Translations under genes and position numbers: made by a program
In this document: one piece after another, positions 1 to 8,816 of the stretch
How the letters are laid out: the number at the start of each line of letters is the position of its first letter
Position numbering within the stretch: the stretch's first letter is position 1
Notes under the pieces: model-generated
What the model saw: the letters and a program-made list of their open reading frames with translations, nothing else
Database searches by the model: none
Told to the model about the DNA's origin: nothing
DNA from: Chlorobaculum tepidum TLS
Lineage (GTDB): Bacteria > Bacteroidota > Chlorobiia > Chlorobiales > Chlorobiaceae
Reading direction: 5' to 3'
DNA: 64,000 nucleotides
Assembly (NCBI RefSeq): GCF_000006985.1
Contig: NC_002932.3
Location: forward strand, 62,001-126,000

Positions 1-311
1 GCGAGTTCGGTATCCATCCGGAATTCGGCGCGGCCATCCGGCAGGTTTTTCGAGAAAGATTTGGTGCCGGTGATCTCGAACGGCGTGCCCTGGCCGGCTT
101 TGAGCGAGACCACGGAGATCGAGTCACGGTGGTCGTGCTGCACGGTAATGACGTAGCGCAGCCGTTCCCCGGCAAAGAGGCTGTCTGGCTCGGCGCTCAC
201 CCTCACGTCGGCGGGACGGAGCGTGGCACTCACGGAGGCTGGAGGTATCGCCGTGCCGAGGCCGGCGGCCATAAGCAACGCTGCAAGTTTCGATTTACAC
301 CTTGCGCTCAC
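1..311 (-). CDS. BatD-like exported protein, N-terminal part (cut by window edge)
   Basis: Partial gene; only about the first 103 codons are in the window. Reading from a GTG at 311, the first 28 residues form a signal peptide: a basic start (MSARCKSK), the hydrophobic stretch LAALLMAAGLG, then a small-residue region. The mature part is beta-rich (rough motif RVSAEPDSLFAGERLRYVI), like the Ig-like repeats of BatD-type oxygen tolerance proteins. The start lies inside the last codons of the DUF58 gene, so the two are translationally coupled. The MoxR-DUF58-BatD-like order is typical of Bat operons of the envelope stress or aerotolerance type. The family call is inferred from context and fold-like pattern, since no conserved catalytic motif exists in such proteins. 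Confidence 0.55.
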   Translation of the reverse strand, partial: MSARCKSKLAALLMAAGLGTAIPPASVSATLRPADVRVSAEPDSLFAGERLRYVITVQHDHRDSISVVSLKAGQGTPFEITGTKSFSKNLPDGRAEFRMDTEL

Positions 312-1218
312 GGTGCCGGAAGAATGCGTTCAGGCCGCCGATGATCGACTTGCCGGTATCGAGAAAGACCGCATCGACCTTCATGCGGCTCAGTTGCCGC
401 TGCACCGCCTCGCGCTTCGCCCGCTGCTCCTTGGCGTAGCGGGCCAGAAAAGCGCGGCTTCCTGCATCGATTGTCAGGCGCTCGCCTGTCTCCGGATCGA
501 CCAGATCGAGCAGCCCGGAATGGGGAAGCTCGTGGTCGAGCGGGTCGCCGATGTGGATGAGCACGAATTCGTGGCGAGCGTTGAGCAGCTTCATGCCCCG
601 CTCGTACTCCGAACCGAGCAGGTCGGTGAGCAGGAAAATAATCGACTTGCGCTTCTGCGTGCGGCGCAGGAATGAGAGTGCCGCATCGATGTCGGTTTTC
701 CGCCCGCATTGCCGCATCGAGAAGATTTCGTTCAGAATGACCAGCGCGTGGGCGCGGCCTTTGCGGGGAGGAATGTAGGTCTCGACCGTGTCGCTAAAAA
801 CGAGCAGCCCCACCATGTCGTTGTTCTGCACGGCGCTGAAGGCGAGAATTGCCGAGACTTCGGCGGCCAGCTCCTTTTTCAGCCGTCCGCTGCCGAAGAG
901 CATTGAACCGGAGCCGTCGAGCACCAGCATCAGGATGCGCTCGCGCTCCTCGGTGAAGATCTTGACGTACAGGTCGTTTTTGTGCGCCGAGGTGTTCCAG
1001 TCGATGGTGCGCACGTCGTCGCCATACTGGTACTCTCGCACCTGGCTGAACTCGATGCCGCGCCCTTTGAACGAGGAGTGGTACTCACCGCTGAACAGCT
1101 CGTTGACCAGCCGCCGCGAACGGATTTCGAGCTTGCGCACCATTGCGGAAAGCTCGCCAGGATCGGGCGCTCCGTTCCTGCCATTCCCCGTGCGGGAGTC
1201 TTCAGGGCACCTGGACAT
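295..1218 (-). CDS. DUF58 domain protein (vWA-like, MoxR partner)
   Basis: A 307-residue cytoplasmic protein of the DUF58 family. The signature GDDVRTIDW lies at residues 66-74, followed by a von Willebrand A-type metal-ion site DGSGS at 101-105. DUF58 proteins are regularly encoded with MoxR ATPases and are thought to act as vWA adaptors in chaperone-like assembly of target complexes; the substrate is unknown. It overlaps the end of the moxR gene by 17 bases and the next gene overlaps its own end, so this is a tightly coupled operon. No transmembrane segment is evident. The family is secure, the biological role is not. Confidence 0.88.
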   Translation of the reverse strand: MSRCPEDSRTGNGRNGAPDPGELSAMVRKLEIRSRRLVNELFSGEYHSSFKGRGIEFSQVREYQYGDDVRTIDWNTSAHKNDLYVKIFTEERERILMLVLDGSGSMLFGSGRLKKELAAEVSAILAFSAVQNNDMVGLLVFSDTVETYIPPRKGRAHALVILNEIFSMRQCGRKTDIDAALSFLRRTQKRKSIIFLLTDLLGSEYERGMKLLNARHEFVLIHIGDPLDHELPHSGLLDLVDPETGERLTIDAGSRAFLARYAKEQRAKREAVQRQLSRMKVDAVFLDTGKSIIGGLNAFFRHRERKV

Positions 1219-2200
1219 GTTCGAGAATGTTTCTGATGAAGTCCTCGGCCTTCATGTTTTCGGCCTCAGCTTCGTAGCTCGGGCGAACGCGGTGGCGCAG
1301 CACGTCATAGACGATGCTCTTGACATCCTCCGGTGTGGCATAGGCGCGGCGCTGCAAAAAGGCGTGAGCTTTCGAGGCAAGCAGAAGGAAAATCGAGGCT
1401 CGCGGCGACGCTCCGTATTCGATCATCGTCGAGAGACCGTCGAGGCCGTAACGCTCGGGCGATCGGGTGGCCGTGACCAGATCGACGATGTAGCGCTGCA
1501 CCCGCTGATCGACGTAGATGCGATCCACCAGGCTCCGCGACCGGAACACCTCCTCCGGCTGGACGACCGCTTGCACCTCGATGGGAGCCTGCACCGCTGA
1601 CGCCCGTTGCATCACCTCCAGCTCCTCCTCGAAGGTCGGGTACTCAACAATCACCTTCATCATGAATCGATCGAGCTGCGCCTCCGGCAGCATGTAGGTT
1701 CCCTCGTGCTCGACGGGGTTTTGGGTGGCCAGCACCATGAACGGTTCGCCGAGCGGGTAGGTGACATCGCCAATCGTCACCTGCTTCTCCTGCATCGCTT
1801 CGAGCAAGGCGGACTGCACCTTGGCTGGCGATCGGTTGATCTCGTCGGCGAGAATCACGTTGGCGAACACCGGGCCCATGCGCGGGTAGAACTCCATCGT
1901 TTTCGGATTGTAGATCATGGTGCCGATCAGGTCGGCGGGCAGCATGTCGGGTGTGAACTGGATGCGGTGGAACGAGAGGTTCATCGCAGACGCAAAGGTT
2001 CGCACGATGAGGGTCTTAGCAAGACCCGGCACCCCCTCGAGCAGCAAATGGCCGTTGGCGAGCAGGGCGATGATCACCCTGTCGATGACCGCGCCCTGGC
2101 CGATGATGGTGGAGGCAAGCACCTCTCGCACCCGGTCGATAAAAGCCGACTCCTCGGCAATTTGCCGCCCAAGCAATTCAAGATCCGTTTCCTGTTTCAT
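1202..2200 (-). CDS. MoxR-family AAA+ ATPase
   Basis: A 332-residue AAA+ ATPase of the MoxR family. The Walker A motif GVPGLAKT is at residues 56-63, Walker B is VILADEINRSPAK about 60 residues later, and the C-terminal lid domain ends near the stop. MoxR proteins act as chaperone-like remodelers together with vWA proteins; here the partner is the DUF58 protein encoded immediately downstream. It is the first gene of the minus-strand operon seen in the window. The start ATG is preceded by no strong Shine-Dalgarno sequence. Length and motif order are normal for the family. Confidence 0.93.
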   Translation of the reverse strand: MKQETDLELLGRQIAEESAFIDRVREVLASTIIGQGAVIDRVIIALLANGHLLLEGVPGLAKTLIVRTFASAMNLSFHRIQFTPDMLPADLIGTMIYNPKTMEFYPRMGPVFANVILADEINRSPAKVQSALLEAMQEKQVTIGDVTYPLGEPFMVLATQNPVEHEGTYMLPEAQLDRFMMKVIVEYPTFEEELEVMQRASAVQAPIEVQAVVQPEEVFRSRSLVDRIYVDQRVQRYIVDLVTATRSPERYGLDGLSTMIEYGASPRASIFLLLASKAHAFLQRRAYATPEDVKSIVYDVLRHRVRPSYEAEAENMKAEDFIRNILEHVQVP

Positions 2201-2283
2201 GGGTGAGAGATGAATATTCGCGTGCTTTCAGTGAACAATGTAGAGGTTATGGACGACGTGGACAACTATCAATGATCAGTTCT

Positions 2284-2511
2284 TCACTCCTGCCAGAAAA
2301 CACCTTTTATGCCAAACGCCAGCAGCACGAGACCGATGACGAGTGATGGCCAGGAGATCATGTCACCGATGTAGAAGGCGCTGTTGAGCAGCCCTATGCC
2401 TGGCGCGAAAAGCAGCACGAGATCGGCTCCGATGAGAATCATGAACGCCTTCAAAAAGCTTATCCTGACGCGCGGTTTGCTATTGTTCTCCTCTTTCTTA
2501 GCTTTGGCCAT
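2284..2511 (-). CDS. Small two-helix membrane protein
   Basis: A 75-residue protein starting at the ATG at 2511 (MAKAKKEENN), which has a good ribosome binding site (GAGAGGA) just upstream. A longer reading would begin inside tsaD on the opposite strand and is rejected. A charged N-terminus is followed by two hydrophobic segments, about residues 17-38 and 47-70, giving an inner-membrane hairpin. I do not recognise a family. The start lies 22 bases from the divergent tsaD start, so the two share a very short promoter region. Confidence 0.7.
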   Translation of the reverse strand: MAKAKKEENNSKPRVRISFLKAFMILIGADLVLLFAPGIGLLNSAFYIGDMISWPSLVIGLVLLAFGIKGVFWQE

Positions 2512-2533
2512 TACGCATTTCCTCTCTTGAGCG

Positions 2534-3595
2534 ATGAATATTTTAGGGATAGAAACCAGTTGCGACGAAACCTCGGCGGCTGTCCTCAGCGATGGATCGG
2601 TCCGGTCGAACATTGTCAGTTCTCAGCGATGCCATACCGATTTCGGCGGTGTGGTGCCGGAGCTGGCTTCACGGGAGCATGAGCGACTGATCGTCTCGAT
2701 CGTGGATGCCGCCATAACCGAAGCAAATATAGCAAAAAATGACCTCGATGTCATAGCCGCTACCGCCGGGCCGGGGCTGATCGGCGCGGTGATGGTGGGG
2801 CTTTGCTTTGCCGAGGGCCTGGCCTGGGCGCTTGGCAAGCCCTTCGTGCCGGTCAACCATGTCGAGGCGCACATCTTTTCACCCTTCATCAGCGACGAAC
2901 CTGGCCACCGCGAGCCGAAGGGCGACTTCGTTTCGCTGACCGTCTCCGGAGGCCACACATTGCTGTCGGTCGTGCGGCAGGATCTGGGCTACGAGGTAAT
3001 CGGACGCACCATCGACGACGCGGCGGGCGAGGCGTTCGACAAGACCGGCAAGATGCTTGGCCTCGGTTATCCGGCGGGGCCGGTGATCGACCGGCTTGCC
3101 CGCGAGGGCGATTCGGATTTCCACCGTTTTCCCCGAGCCCTGACCGCAAGTTCGCAGACAAGCAAGAGTTACCGGGGCAACTTCGACTTCAGCTTCTCTG
3201 GCCTCAAAACCTCCGTGCGCACCTGGCTCGAAGCTCACGACTCGGAGTATGTCCAAAAGCATCAGGCTGACCTTGCAGCCTCAATCCAGTCAGCGATTGT
3301 TGAGGTGCTGGTCGAAAAGAGCGTCGCCGCCGCGCTCTTGCATAAAGTCAATGCCATTTCGGTGGCGGGCGGCGTGAGCGCCAACTCCGGCCTCCGCTCG
3401 GCGATGCAGGCGGCCTGCGACCGGCACGGCATCGAACTCTTCATTCCCGCGCTCGCCTACTCGACCGACAATGCAGCAATGATCGCCACCATGGCGCAGT
3501 TGATGATTGCGCGAGGCAAGTACCGGATCGAGGATAATTCCTATGGCGTAGCGCCTTTTGCCCGCTTCGAGGCAGCCAGAAAAGGGGCGCGTTGA
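2534..3595 (+). CDS. tsaD: tRNA N6-adenosine threonylcarbamoyltransferase TsaD
   Basis: A 353-residue member of the Kae1/Qri7/TsaD family. With TsaB, TsaE and TsaC it makes the t6A37 modification on tRNAs that read ANN codons. The N-terminus [12 protein letters not shown] carries the ASKHA nucleotide-binding motif, and HVEAH at 109-113 gives the two metal-ligand histidines. SGGHT follows at about 139-143, and [10 protein letters not shown] forms the C-terminal part of the ATPase fold. Full length. It is divergent from a small membrane protein and followed by yajC after about 100 bases. Confidence 0.96.
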   Translation: MNILGIETSCDETSAAVLSDGSVRSNIVSSQRCHTDFGGVVPELASREHERLIVSIVDAAITEANIAKNDLDVIAATAGPGLIGAVMVGLCFAEGLAWALGKPFVPVNHVEAHIFSPFISDEPGHREPKGDFVSLTVSGGHTLLSVVRQDLGYEVIGRTIDDAAGEAFDKTGKMLGLGYPAGPVIDRLAREGDSDFHRFPRALTASSQTSKSYRGNFDFSFSGLKTSVRTWLEAHDSEYVQKHQADLAASIQSAIVEVLVEKSVAAALLHKVNAISVAGGVSANSGLRSAMQAACDRHGIELFIPALAYSTDNAAMIATMAQLMIARGKYRIEDNSYGVAPFARFEAARKGAR

Positions 3596-3702
3596 AATAG
3601 TTTGGGAAATAAATTATCTTCGGATTCGAAAAAAAAGCGCCCTATCCGGCCCGAATGTTGCCGGAGAGCCCAGCTCCGAATACCAACCGCAAGCTACTGA
3701 CC

Positions 3703-4056
3703 ATGTCTGACACCATCCTTGCCCTGATGCTCTTCGCCCCGCCAGCCGGAGGCGCGACGCCGAATCCGTTCGTCCAGCTCGTACCGCTCGTCCTGATCTT
3801 TGTCGTCTTTTACTTCTTCATGATCCGCCCGCAGCAGAAAAAACAGAAAGAGCGCGAATCGCTGCTCAACGACATCAAGCGCGGCGACCGGGTTGTTACC
3901 ATCGGCGGCATTCATGGGACCGTCGCCGGGATCGAAACCGAGAAAAAAACGGTTCTTGTGCAGGTTGCCGACAACGTCAAGATCAAGTTCGAACGTTCGG
4001 CGATTGCCAACATAGAAAAACAGGAAACCGGCGACAAGCTCGCCTCGAAGGAGTAA
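3703..4056 (+). CDS. yajC: Preprotein translocase subunit YajC
   Basis: A 117-residue protein of the YajC family, which associates with SecDF-YidC at the inner membrane. The start chosen (MSDTILALMLFAPPAGG) is an internal ATG that gives a normal YajC length; the upstream ATG would add 16 unlike residues. The single membrane helix is about residues 24-42 (LVPLVLIFVVFYFFMIRP). Then come the family signature RPQQKKQKER and the conserved GDRVVTIGGIHGTV region facing the cytoplasm. It precedes carA by nine bases and is likely cotranscribed with it, though the functions are unrelated. Confidence 0.93.
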   Translation: MSDTILALMLFAPPAGGATPNPFVQLVPLVLIFVVFYFFMIRPQQKKQKERESLLNDIKRGDRVVTIGGIHGTVAGIETEKKTVLVQVADNVKIKFERSAIANIEKQETGDKLASKE

Positions 4057-4065
4057 GAAGCATCG

Positions 4066-5166
4066 ATGCAGGAAATACCCGCAATTCTGGTTCTTGAAAA
4101 CGGCTCGGTCTATCGCGGCACCGCCTTTGGCCATGCTGGTGAAGCGACAGGCGAAGTGGTTTTCAACACCTCGCTGACCGGCTATCAGGAAATTCTGACC
4201 GATCCGTCCTACACCGGACAGATGGTGGTTATGACCTACCCGCTCATTGGCAACTATGGCATTACGCCGAACGATAACGAGTCGAAGAAAATCTGGGCTT
4301 CGGCGCTGATTGTGCGTGAAGCCTCCAACGTTTACAGCAACTACGAATCGACCCGCAGCCTCGACGCGACACTCAAAGAGGCTGGCGTGATGGGGCTTGC
4401 CGGCATCGATACCCGAAAGCTGGTGAGAGAGATTCGCCAGAAAGGCGCGATGCGGGCGGTGATTTCGACCTTGTGCGATGACGTCGCGGCGCTCAAGGCG
4501 CAGGCGGCGGCCATTCCCGAGATGACCGGCCTCGACCTGGTGCAGCGCGTCACCACCGGAGAGCGCTACACGGTGGACAATCCCGACGCCAAATATCACG
4601 TCGTCGCTTTCGACTATGGCATTAAGACCAACATCATCCGCCAGCTCAACGCCGAGGGGTGCAAGGTCACGGTGGTCAACGCCAAAACCACCGCTGACGA
4701 GGTGCTCGCCATGAATCCCGATGGCATCTTTCTCTCGAACGGCCCTGGCGATCCTTTTGCGGTCACTTACGCCATCGACACCATCCGGGAGCTGGCCGCA
4801 CGGAACAGCACGTTGCCGATCTTCGGCATCTGCCTTGGTCACCAGTTGCTTTCGCTCGCGTTCGGAGCGAAGACCTACAAGCTCAAGTTTGGCCATCACG
4901 GCGCGAATCATCCGGTAAAGAACCTCTTGAGCAACACGATCGAGATCACCTCGCAGAACCACGGCTTTGCCGTCGAAATGGAGAGTCTGCCGGGTGAGCT
5001 GGAGCTGACTCACAAGAATCTCTACGACATGACCGTCGAGGGTATCCGCCACCGCGAGCTGCCCTGCTTCTCGGTGCAGTACCACCCCGAAGCCGCTCCC
5101 GGCCCGCACGACTCGCACTACCTCTTCAAAGAGTTCACCGAACTCATGGAGAGGTTGAAAAACTGA
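4066..5166 (+). CDS. carA: Carbamoyl-phosphate synthase small (glutaminase) subunit
   Basis: A 366-residue glutamine amidotransferase subunit that supplies ammonia to CarB for carbamoyl phosphate in pyrimidine and arginine synthesis. The CarA-specific N-terminal domain covers about 1-170. The class I amidotransferase domain contains the nucleophile Cys256 in GICLGHQ and the His-Glu pair in QYHPE about 85 residues later. A Shine-Dalgarno AAGGAG sits at the end of yajC, rather far (about 12 bases) from the ATG. carB is not in the window. The stop codon lies only about 30 bases before a truncated outer-membrane pseudogene. Confidence 0.97.
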   Translation: MQEIPAILVLENGSVYRGTAFGHAGEATGEVVFNTSLTGYQEILTDPSYTGQMVVMTYPLIGNYGITPNDNESKKIWASALIVREASNVYSNYESTRSLDATLKEAGVMGLAGIDTRKLVREIRQKGAMRAVISTLCDDVAALKAQAAAIPEMTGLDLVQRVTTGERYTVDNPDAKYHVVAFDYGIKTNIIRQLNAEGCKVTVVNAKTTADEVLAMNPDGIFLSNGPGDPFAVTYAIDTIRELAARNSTLPIFGICLGHQLLSLAFGAKTYKLKFGHHGANHPVKNLLSNTIEITSQNHGFAVEMESLPGELELTHKNLYDMTVEGIRHRELPCFSVQYHPEAAPGPHDSHYLFKEFTELMERLKN

Positions 5167-5195
5167 CCCGCTCCGGTGCTGGGGTTCCGAAATGA

Positions 5196-5783
5196 GCGCC
5201 AGCGCCTCTTCCGGCAGCAAGAGCCGACAACACAGGGTTTTACATCAGCGGCGCGGTTGGCATCGGAATTCCCGGCTCTTTCAAGACCGGCTGCCGCCCG
5301 GTTGTATTTGCTATACTGGCCTGTACGACCGAAATCCTGGCCTCCCCCGACACGACGAATGGCTCAAACTTCGGCCTGAAATCGGGTCTCGCGCTTAACG
5401 GAGCCGTCGGTTACAATTTCGGGTCGGCGCGGCTTGAAGGCGCGGCCGGCTACCAGAAGAACGATTTCAAAGATGCGGATCAAGACCTTTCGCCCCTGAC
5501 CGTCATGGCGAACGTCTATTACGATTTCGGCAAAGAGTCGAGTATCCGCCCCTACATTATGGGCGGCGCCGGCATGGCTCATGTCAATAGGTTGTGGACG
5601 GATGAAAACGAAGAGGTGTTCGCCTGGCAGGCTGGCGCAGGCGTTGGCGCCAAAGCCGCCAAAAACACGACACTTGATTGCGGGTACCGCTACCTGAAGC
5701 CAGACAATGTCGATACCTGCGGCCTGGGTGATGGCAAACTGGAGTGCCACACCATCATGCTTGGCCTCAGATACCAGTTCTGA
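5196..5783 (+). pseudogene. 5'-truncated outer-membrane beta-barrel protein (paralogue of the next gene)
   Basis: An open frame without a usable start codon runs from an in-frame stop at 5193 to the TGA at 5783. Its product lacks a signal peptide. It begins with an Ala/Pro-rich linker, then TGFYISGAVGIGIPGS, and matches the intact barrel protein downstream to the end (MANVYYDFGKESSIRP, CGYRYLKPDN, IMLGLRYQF at the C-terminus with terminal Phe). A Cys-rich stretch of about 15 residues near the start of the barrel (FAILACTTEILAS) has no counterpart in the paralogue. The signal sequence and promoter are missing, apparently replaced by the end of carA, so this is most likely a decaying duplicate. 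Translation from an internal ATG at 5505 would give only half a barrel. Confidence 0.75.
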
Positions 5784-5853
5784 ATGCTCCTTCCCTTTGC
5801 CATGCCGGATGAACGTTACGATCGGGAACTATTTTTTTGATTTCGTGGTTGCC

Positions 5854-5891
5854 TTCTGTGTGTTACTTCTTGGTTGTTTTCTGTGTGTTAC
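5854..5891 (+). repeat. Perfect 13-bp direct repeat upstream of barrel-protein promoter
   Basis: TTCTGTGTGTTAC occurs at 5854-5866 and again, base for base, at 5879-5891. The copies are 25 bases apart start to start, and the second ends 8 bases before the -35 box at 5900. This arrangement resembles a double activator site. The binding protein is unknown. Confidence 0.7.
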
Positions 5892-5899
5892 AAAACCTG

Positions 5900-5928
5900 T
5901 TGATAATATGTATGTTATTTTATATAAT
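5900..5928 (+). promoter_or_regulatory. Sigma-70-type promoter of the outer-membrane barrel gene
   Basis: TTGATA (5900-5905), a 17-base spacer, then a perfect TATAAT (5923-5928). The surroundings are AT-rich in an otherwise GC-rich window. Transcription would start near 5935, giving an 85-base leader. Confidence 0.75.
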
Positions 5929-5935
5929 AGGTTAA

Positions 5936-5953
5936 GCCATGCGTTACCATGGC
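5936..5953 (+). promoter_or_regulatory. Hairpin at the predicted mRNA 5' end
   Basis: Inverted repeat GCCATG/CATGGC with a six-base loop, starting at or one base after the predicted transcription start. A 5'-terminal stem-loop of this kind protects ompA mRNA in E. coli; the same role here is inference. Confidence 0.45.
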
Positions 5954-6020
5954 ATGACTGTTTGGTCAGTCAGTTGCGCAAAGAGTTCTTTTGTTAACGT
6001 TAAACCTAAAAGGAACGATC

Positions 6021-6701
6021 ATGAAACAGACATCAAAAATGGTAATGGTTGCTGTTGCGCTCTTGGCGGGCGTGAGCGGCACCGCTTGGGCGAACGGCAC
6101 GGAAGTGCCTCCTCCGGCACCGTCAACCTACACTCCTCCTCCGCCTCCGCCGCCGGTTGAAACGCCAGCTCCGGCACCGGTTGTCAAGCAGAGTAATGCC
6201 GGTCCGTACATCAGCGGCGCCGTGGGACTCGGTTTGCCTGAAAAACTTGAAGTTCTGGGTGAGGGGGATGAAAAAGTCAAGATGGATAGCGGCATAGCGC
6301 TTGCCGGAGCTCTTGGCTACAACTTCAACCCCGTAAGGCTTGAGGCTGAGGTCGGTTATCACCGTCACGACATTAGCGATGACTATGAGATTGATGGCCA
6401 TGTCTCACTGCTGACGGTGATGGCCAATGCCTACTACGACATCGATGCCGGTTCGGGCATCAAGCCGTACCTCATGGGCGGTGCTGGCTGGGGCCATACC
6501 AACGTGAGCGTTACAGACAAGAGTGACGATGTGTTTGTCTGGCAGGTCGGCGCAGGCGTTGGCGCTGAGGTTGCTCATAACACGACCCTTGATCTTGGGT
6601 ATCGCTATGTGAAGCCGAATGATTTCCTTGTCGATAATGGAGGTCCTAAAGCCAAGTGGGCGATCCACAACATCATGCTTGGCCTCAGGTATCAGTTCTG
6701 A
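6021..6701 (+). CDS. Outer-membrane beta-barrel protein with Pro-rich linker
   Basis: A 226-residue exported protein. The ATG at 6021 follows a good ribosome binding site (AAAAGGAACG). Residues 1-24 form a signal peptide (MKQTSKMVMVAVALLAGVSG...AWA). A proline-rich linker of about 30 residues (TYTPPPPPPPVETPAPAP) precedes an eight-stranded opacity/OmpX-like barrel of about 170 residues, with alternating aromatic strands (VMANAYYDI, NTTLDLGYRYVKP) and the typical terminal GLRYQF for BAM recognition. It may be a structural or adhesion-type surface protein; no substrate can be deduced. It has its own promoter, two upstream repeats and a strong terminator, so it is monocistronic and probably abundant. 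A truncated paralogue lies just upstream. Confidence 0.88.
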   Translation: MKQTSKMVMVAVALLAGVSGTAWANGTEVPPPAPSTYTPPPPPPPVETPAPAPVVKQSNAGPYISGAVGLGLPEKLEVLGEGDEKVKMDSGIALAGALGYNFNPVRLEAEVGYHRHDISDDYEIDGHVSLLTVMANAYYDIDAGSGIKPYLMGGAGWGHTNVSVTDKSDDVFVWQVGAGVGAEVAHNTTLDLGYRYVKPNDFLVDNGGPKAKWAIHNIMLGLRYQF

Positions 6702-6728
6702 TTTACGGCTGAAACATTAGCGCGAATC

Positions 6729-6760
6729 AAAACCGGAAGCCATGGCTTCCGGTTTTTTTA
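6729..6760 (+). terminator. Rho-independent terminator after barrel gene
   Basis: Perfect stem AAAACCGGAAGCC/GGCTTCCGGTTTT with a two-base loop, followed by a run of T. Confidence 0.92.
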
Positions 6761-6964
6761 TTGCCCCGCCCTCCGCTTCACGCCATCGCGTCCTGAACGA
6801 GCAGTATTCAGAGCGCCTTCAACCGCTTTACTGCTTGCCTGAAATGCTTATATTGTTCCCCTGTCTCAAATCGATCCTCGACCGCTGCATGAGTTGCGCC
6901 AGCGCCTGGTGGCGGCCGGTTTTCATCATCTAACAAAAGACGCCGCTCAGGCAATGCTTGGTTC

Positions 6965-8104
6965 ATGAAAAAACGACTCTTCACCCCTGGACCGACGCCG
7001 GTACCGGAAAACGTCATGCTTCGCATGGCCGCGCCAATCATCCATCACCGGAATCCTGAATTTATGGAGATTCTGGAGCGGGTGCACGAAAACCTCAAGT
7101 ATCTGTTTAGAACAACCCAGCCGGTGGTGGTTATGACCTGTTCGGGCACCGGCGGCATGGAGGCGGCCATTTCGAGCCTGTTTCGGCAGGGCGACAAGCT
7201 TATCACGATCAATGGCGGCAAGTTCGGCGAACGGTGGAGCGAGCTGGCGCGCATCTACACGGGCAACTGCGTCGAGGAGAAGATCGAGTGGGGCACGGCC
7301 ATTTCACCAGAACGAATCGCCGAACTGCTCGACGAGCATCCGGACGCGATGGGCGTCTGCATCACCCATTCGGAGACCTCCACCGGCACCGCATCTGACG
7401 TCAGGGCGTTGTGCGCGGCTATCCGTGAACGCTCCGAGGCGCTGATCCTTGTTGATGGTATCACCGCCATCGGCGCGCACGAGTTCCACTTCGATGACTG
7501 GGGCGCGGATATCTGCATCACCGGCTCGCAGAAGGGGCTCATGATGCCGCCCGGCCTGGCGCTGGTGGCTGTCTCGGAGCGGGCGCAGGAGATCATCCAC
7601 AACCGCAAGCATCAGCCGCAGTATTACCTGAGCCTGCGCAAGGCGCTCAAATCCCATGCAGGCAACGACACGCCTTTCACTCCGGCGGTTTCGCTTATCA
7701 TCGGTCTCGACGAGGCGTTGCAGATGCTGCGCGCCGAGGGGATCGAAAATGTCTGGGCGCGCCACGAAGCGCTCGCGGGCGCATGCCGCCTCGGCTGCCA
7801 GGCGCTCGGCATGGAGCTGTTCAGTGAGTCGCCCTCGTACGCCGTTACAGCGGTCTGGCTGCCCGAAGGCGCGGACTGGAAGGAGTTCAACACCACCCTG
7901 AAGATCAAAAACGGCATCACGGTTGCCGCCGGGCAGGACGACTTCAAGGGCAGAATCTTCCGGATTTCGCACCTTGGTTATTACGATGAACTCGACATGC
8001 TGACCCTGATGGGCGGGCTTGAGCGGTCGCTCAAAATGATGGAGATTCCTTTCAGGGTTGGCGCTGGCGTCAGCGCCGTCCAGCGGGCGTTTCTCGGGGA
8101 GTAG
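6965..8104 (+). CDS. Class V PLP aminotransferase (alanine/serine-glyoxylate type)
   Basis: A 379-residue pyridoxal-phosphate enzyme of aminotransferase class V. The Schiff-base lysine is Lys190 in ITGSQKGLMMPPG. GTGGMEAA at about 62-69 binds the cofactor phosphate, and LVDGITAIG at 162-170 holds the Asp that pairs with the pyridine nitrogen. Close relatives are annotated as serine- or alanine-glyoxylate aminotransferase and, misleadingly, as a soluble hydrogenase 42-kDa subunit. Substrate specificity cannot be read from the sequence; serine or alanine to a 2-oxoacid is likely. It stands alone, about 260 bases from the preceding gene. Confidence 0.88.
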   Translation: MKKRLFTPGPTPVPENVMLRMAAPIIHHRNPEFMEILERVHENLKYLFRTTQPVVVMTCSGTGGMEAAISSLFRQGDKLITINGGKFGERWSELARIYTGNCVEEKIEWGTAISPERIAELLDEHPDAMGVCITHSETSTGTASDVRALCAAIRERSEALILVDGITAIGAHEFHFDDWGADICITGSQKGLMMPPGLALVAVSERAQEIIHNRKHQPQYYLSLRKALKSHAGNDTPFTPAVSLIIGLDEALQMLRAEGIENVWARHEALAGACRLGCQALGMELFSESPSYAVTAVWLPEGADWKEFNTTLKIKNGITVAAGQDDFKGRIFRISHLGYYDELDMLTLMGGLERSLKMMEIPFRVGAGVSAVQRAFLGE

Positions 8105-8163
8105 GGGCCGGTTGTTTTGCAGAATGGCCGGGCGAGGTTGATTATATTGGAGAAAATGCCGCC

Positions 8164-8811
8164 ATGAAACGAGCACTGTTGTTACTGATCGCGCTCTTTT
8201 CCTTCGATGCGGTCAGGTCAAACCTCGAACAGTACAACCTGTTCTGGAAGGCGAGCCGGCAAGCCCAGGCCGGTCACTACGCGCCGGCCATTCAGCAGTA
8301 CCGGCAGTTGCTCGATCGCTATCCGGCGGGCCTGTTGCGATGCGAGGCATCCTTCAATCTCGCCTGTGCCGAGTACGCCATGAAGCACTACCGCCGTGCC
8401 GCCGAATTGTTCGCCGCGCTTCCGCCCGGTGACGCCACACTTAGCAAGACCGCTGGTTATAACCAGGGTAACGCCCTGGCGATGGAGGCGTTCCGAAGCC
8501 GCAAGGGCCCAGCCCAGGAGGCGCTGCTTGGCCGGGCGCTGGCATTCTACCGGCGCGCCCTGCTCGATAATCCGCAGAATGCAGACGCGCGAATCAACTA
8601 CGAAATCGTGCTGCGTGCTATGCAGCATCGTCAGCCACCCTCGCCTGCGCCACAAGGCGGAGGTTCTCCGGATGGCAAAGGGCAGGATGGCGGCGGCGCG
8701 GTCTCGCAGCTGATCCTCGAAAATGCCCGCCAGGAGGAGGCGCGCCAGATGCGCAAATATTTCAAGCCGCTGCCGACCAAGCCTTCGGAGCAGAACCAAC
8801 CCGACTGGTAA
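8164..8811 (+). CDS. TPR protein, BatC-like
   Basis: A 215-residue protein with a short signal or anchor sequence (MKRALLLLIALFSFDAVRS) followed by three or so tetratricopeptide units between about 22 and 155. The last unit reads ALLDNPQNADARINYEIVL, the usual BatC pattern. A Gly/Pro/Gln-rich low-complexity stretch (SPAPQGGGSPDGKGQDGGG) and a charged tail end the protein, also as in BatC. It presumably scaffolds vWA Bat proteins at the membrane. It is five bases upstream of a radical SAM gene and thousands of bases from the MoxR operon, so it is separated from its usual partners. Confidence 0.72.
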   Translation: MKRALLLLIALFSFDAVRSNLEQYNLFWKASRQAQAGHYAPAIQQYRQLLDRYPAGLLRCEASFNLACAEYAMKHYRRAAELFAALPPGDATLSKTAGYNQGNALAMEAFRSRKGPAQEALLGRALAFYRRALLDNPQNADARINYEIVLRAMQHRQPPSPAPQGGGSPDGKGQDGGGAVSQLILENARQEEARQMRKYFKPLPTKPSEQNQPDW

Positions 8812-8816
8812 GCCAG

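Noticed and set aside
2512-2613. 34-residue N-terminal extension of the small membrane protein
   Set aside because: It would overlap tsaD on the opposite strand; the ATG at 2511 has a good ribosome binding site.
3694-5220. 508-codon open frame antisense to yajC and carA
   Set aside because: It mirrors two well-supported genes; long antisense frames arise from the GC-rich third positions and the product looks like no protein family.
5505-5783. Half-barrel protein from an internal ATG as a real gene
   Set aside because: The open frame and homology extend upstream to 5196, so the ATG is internal to a truncated gene and the product would lack an export signal.
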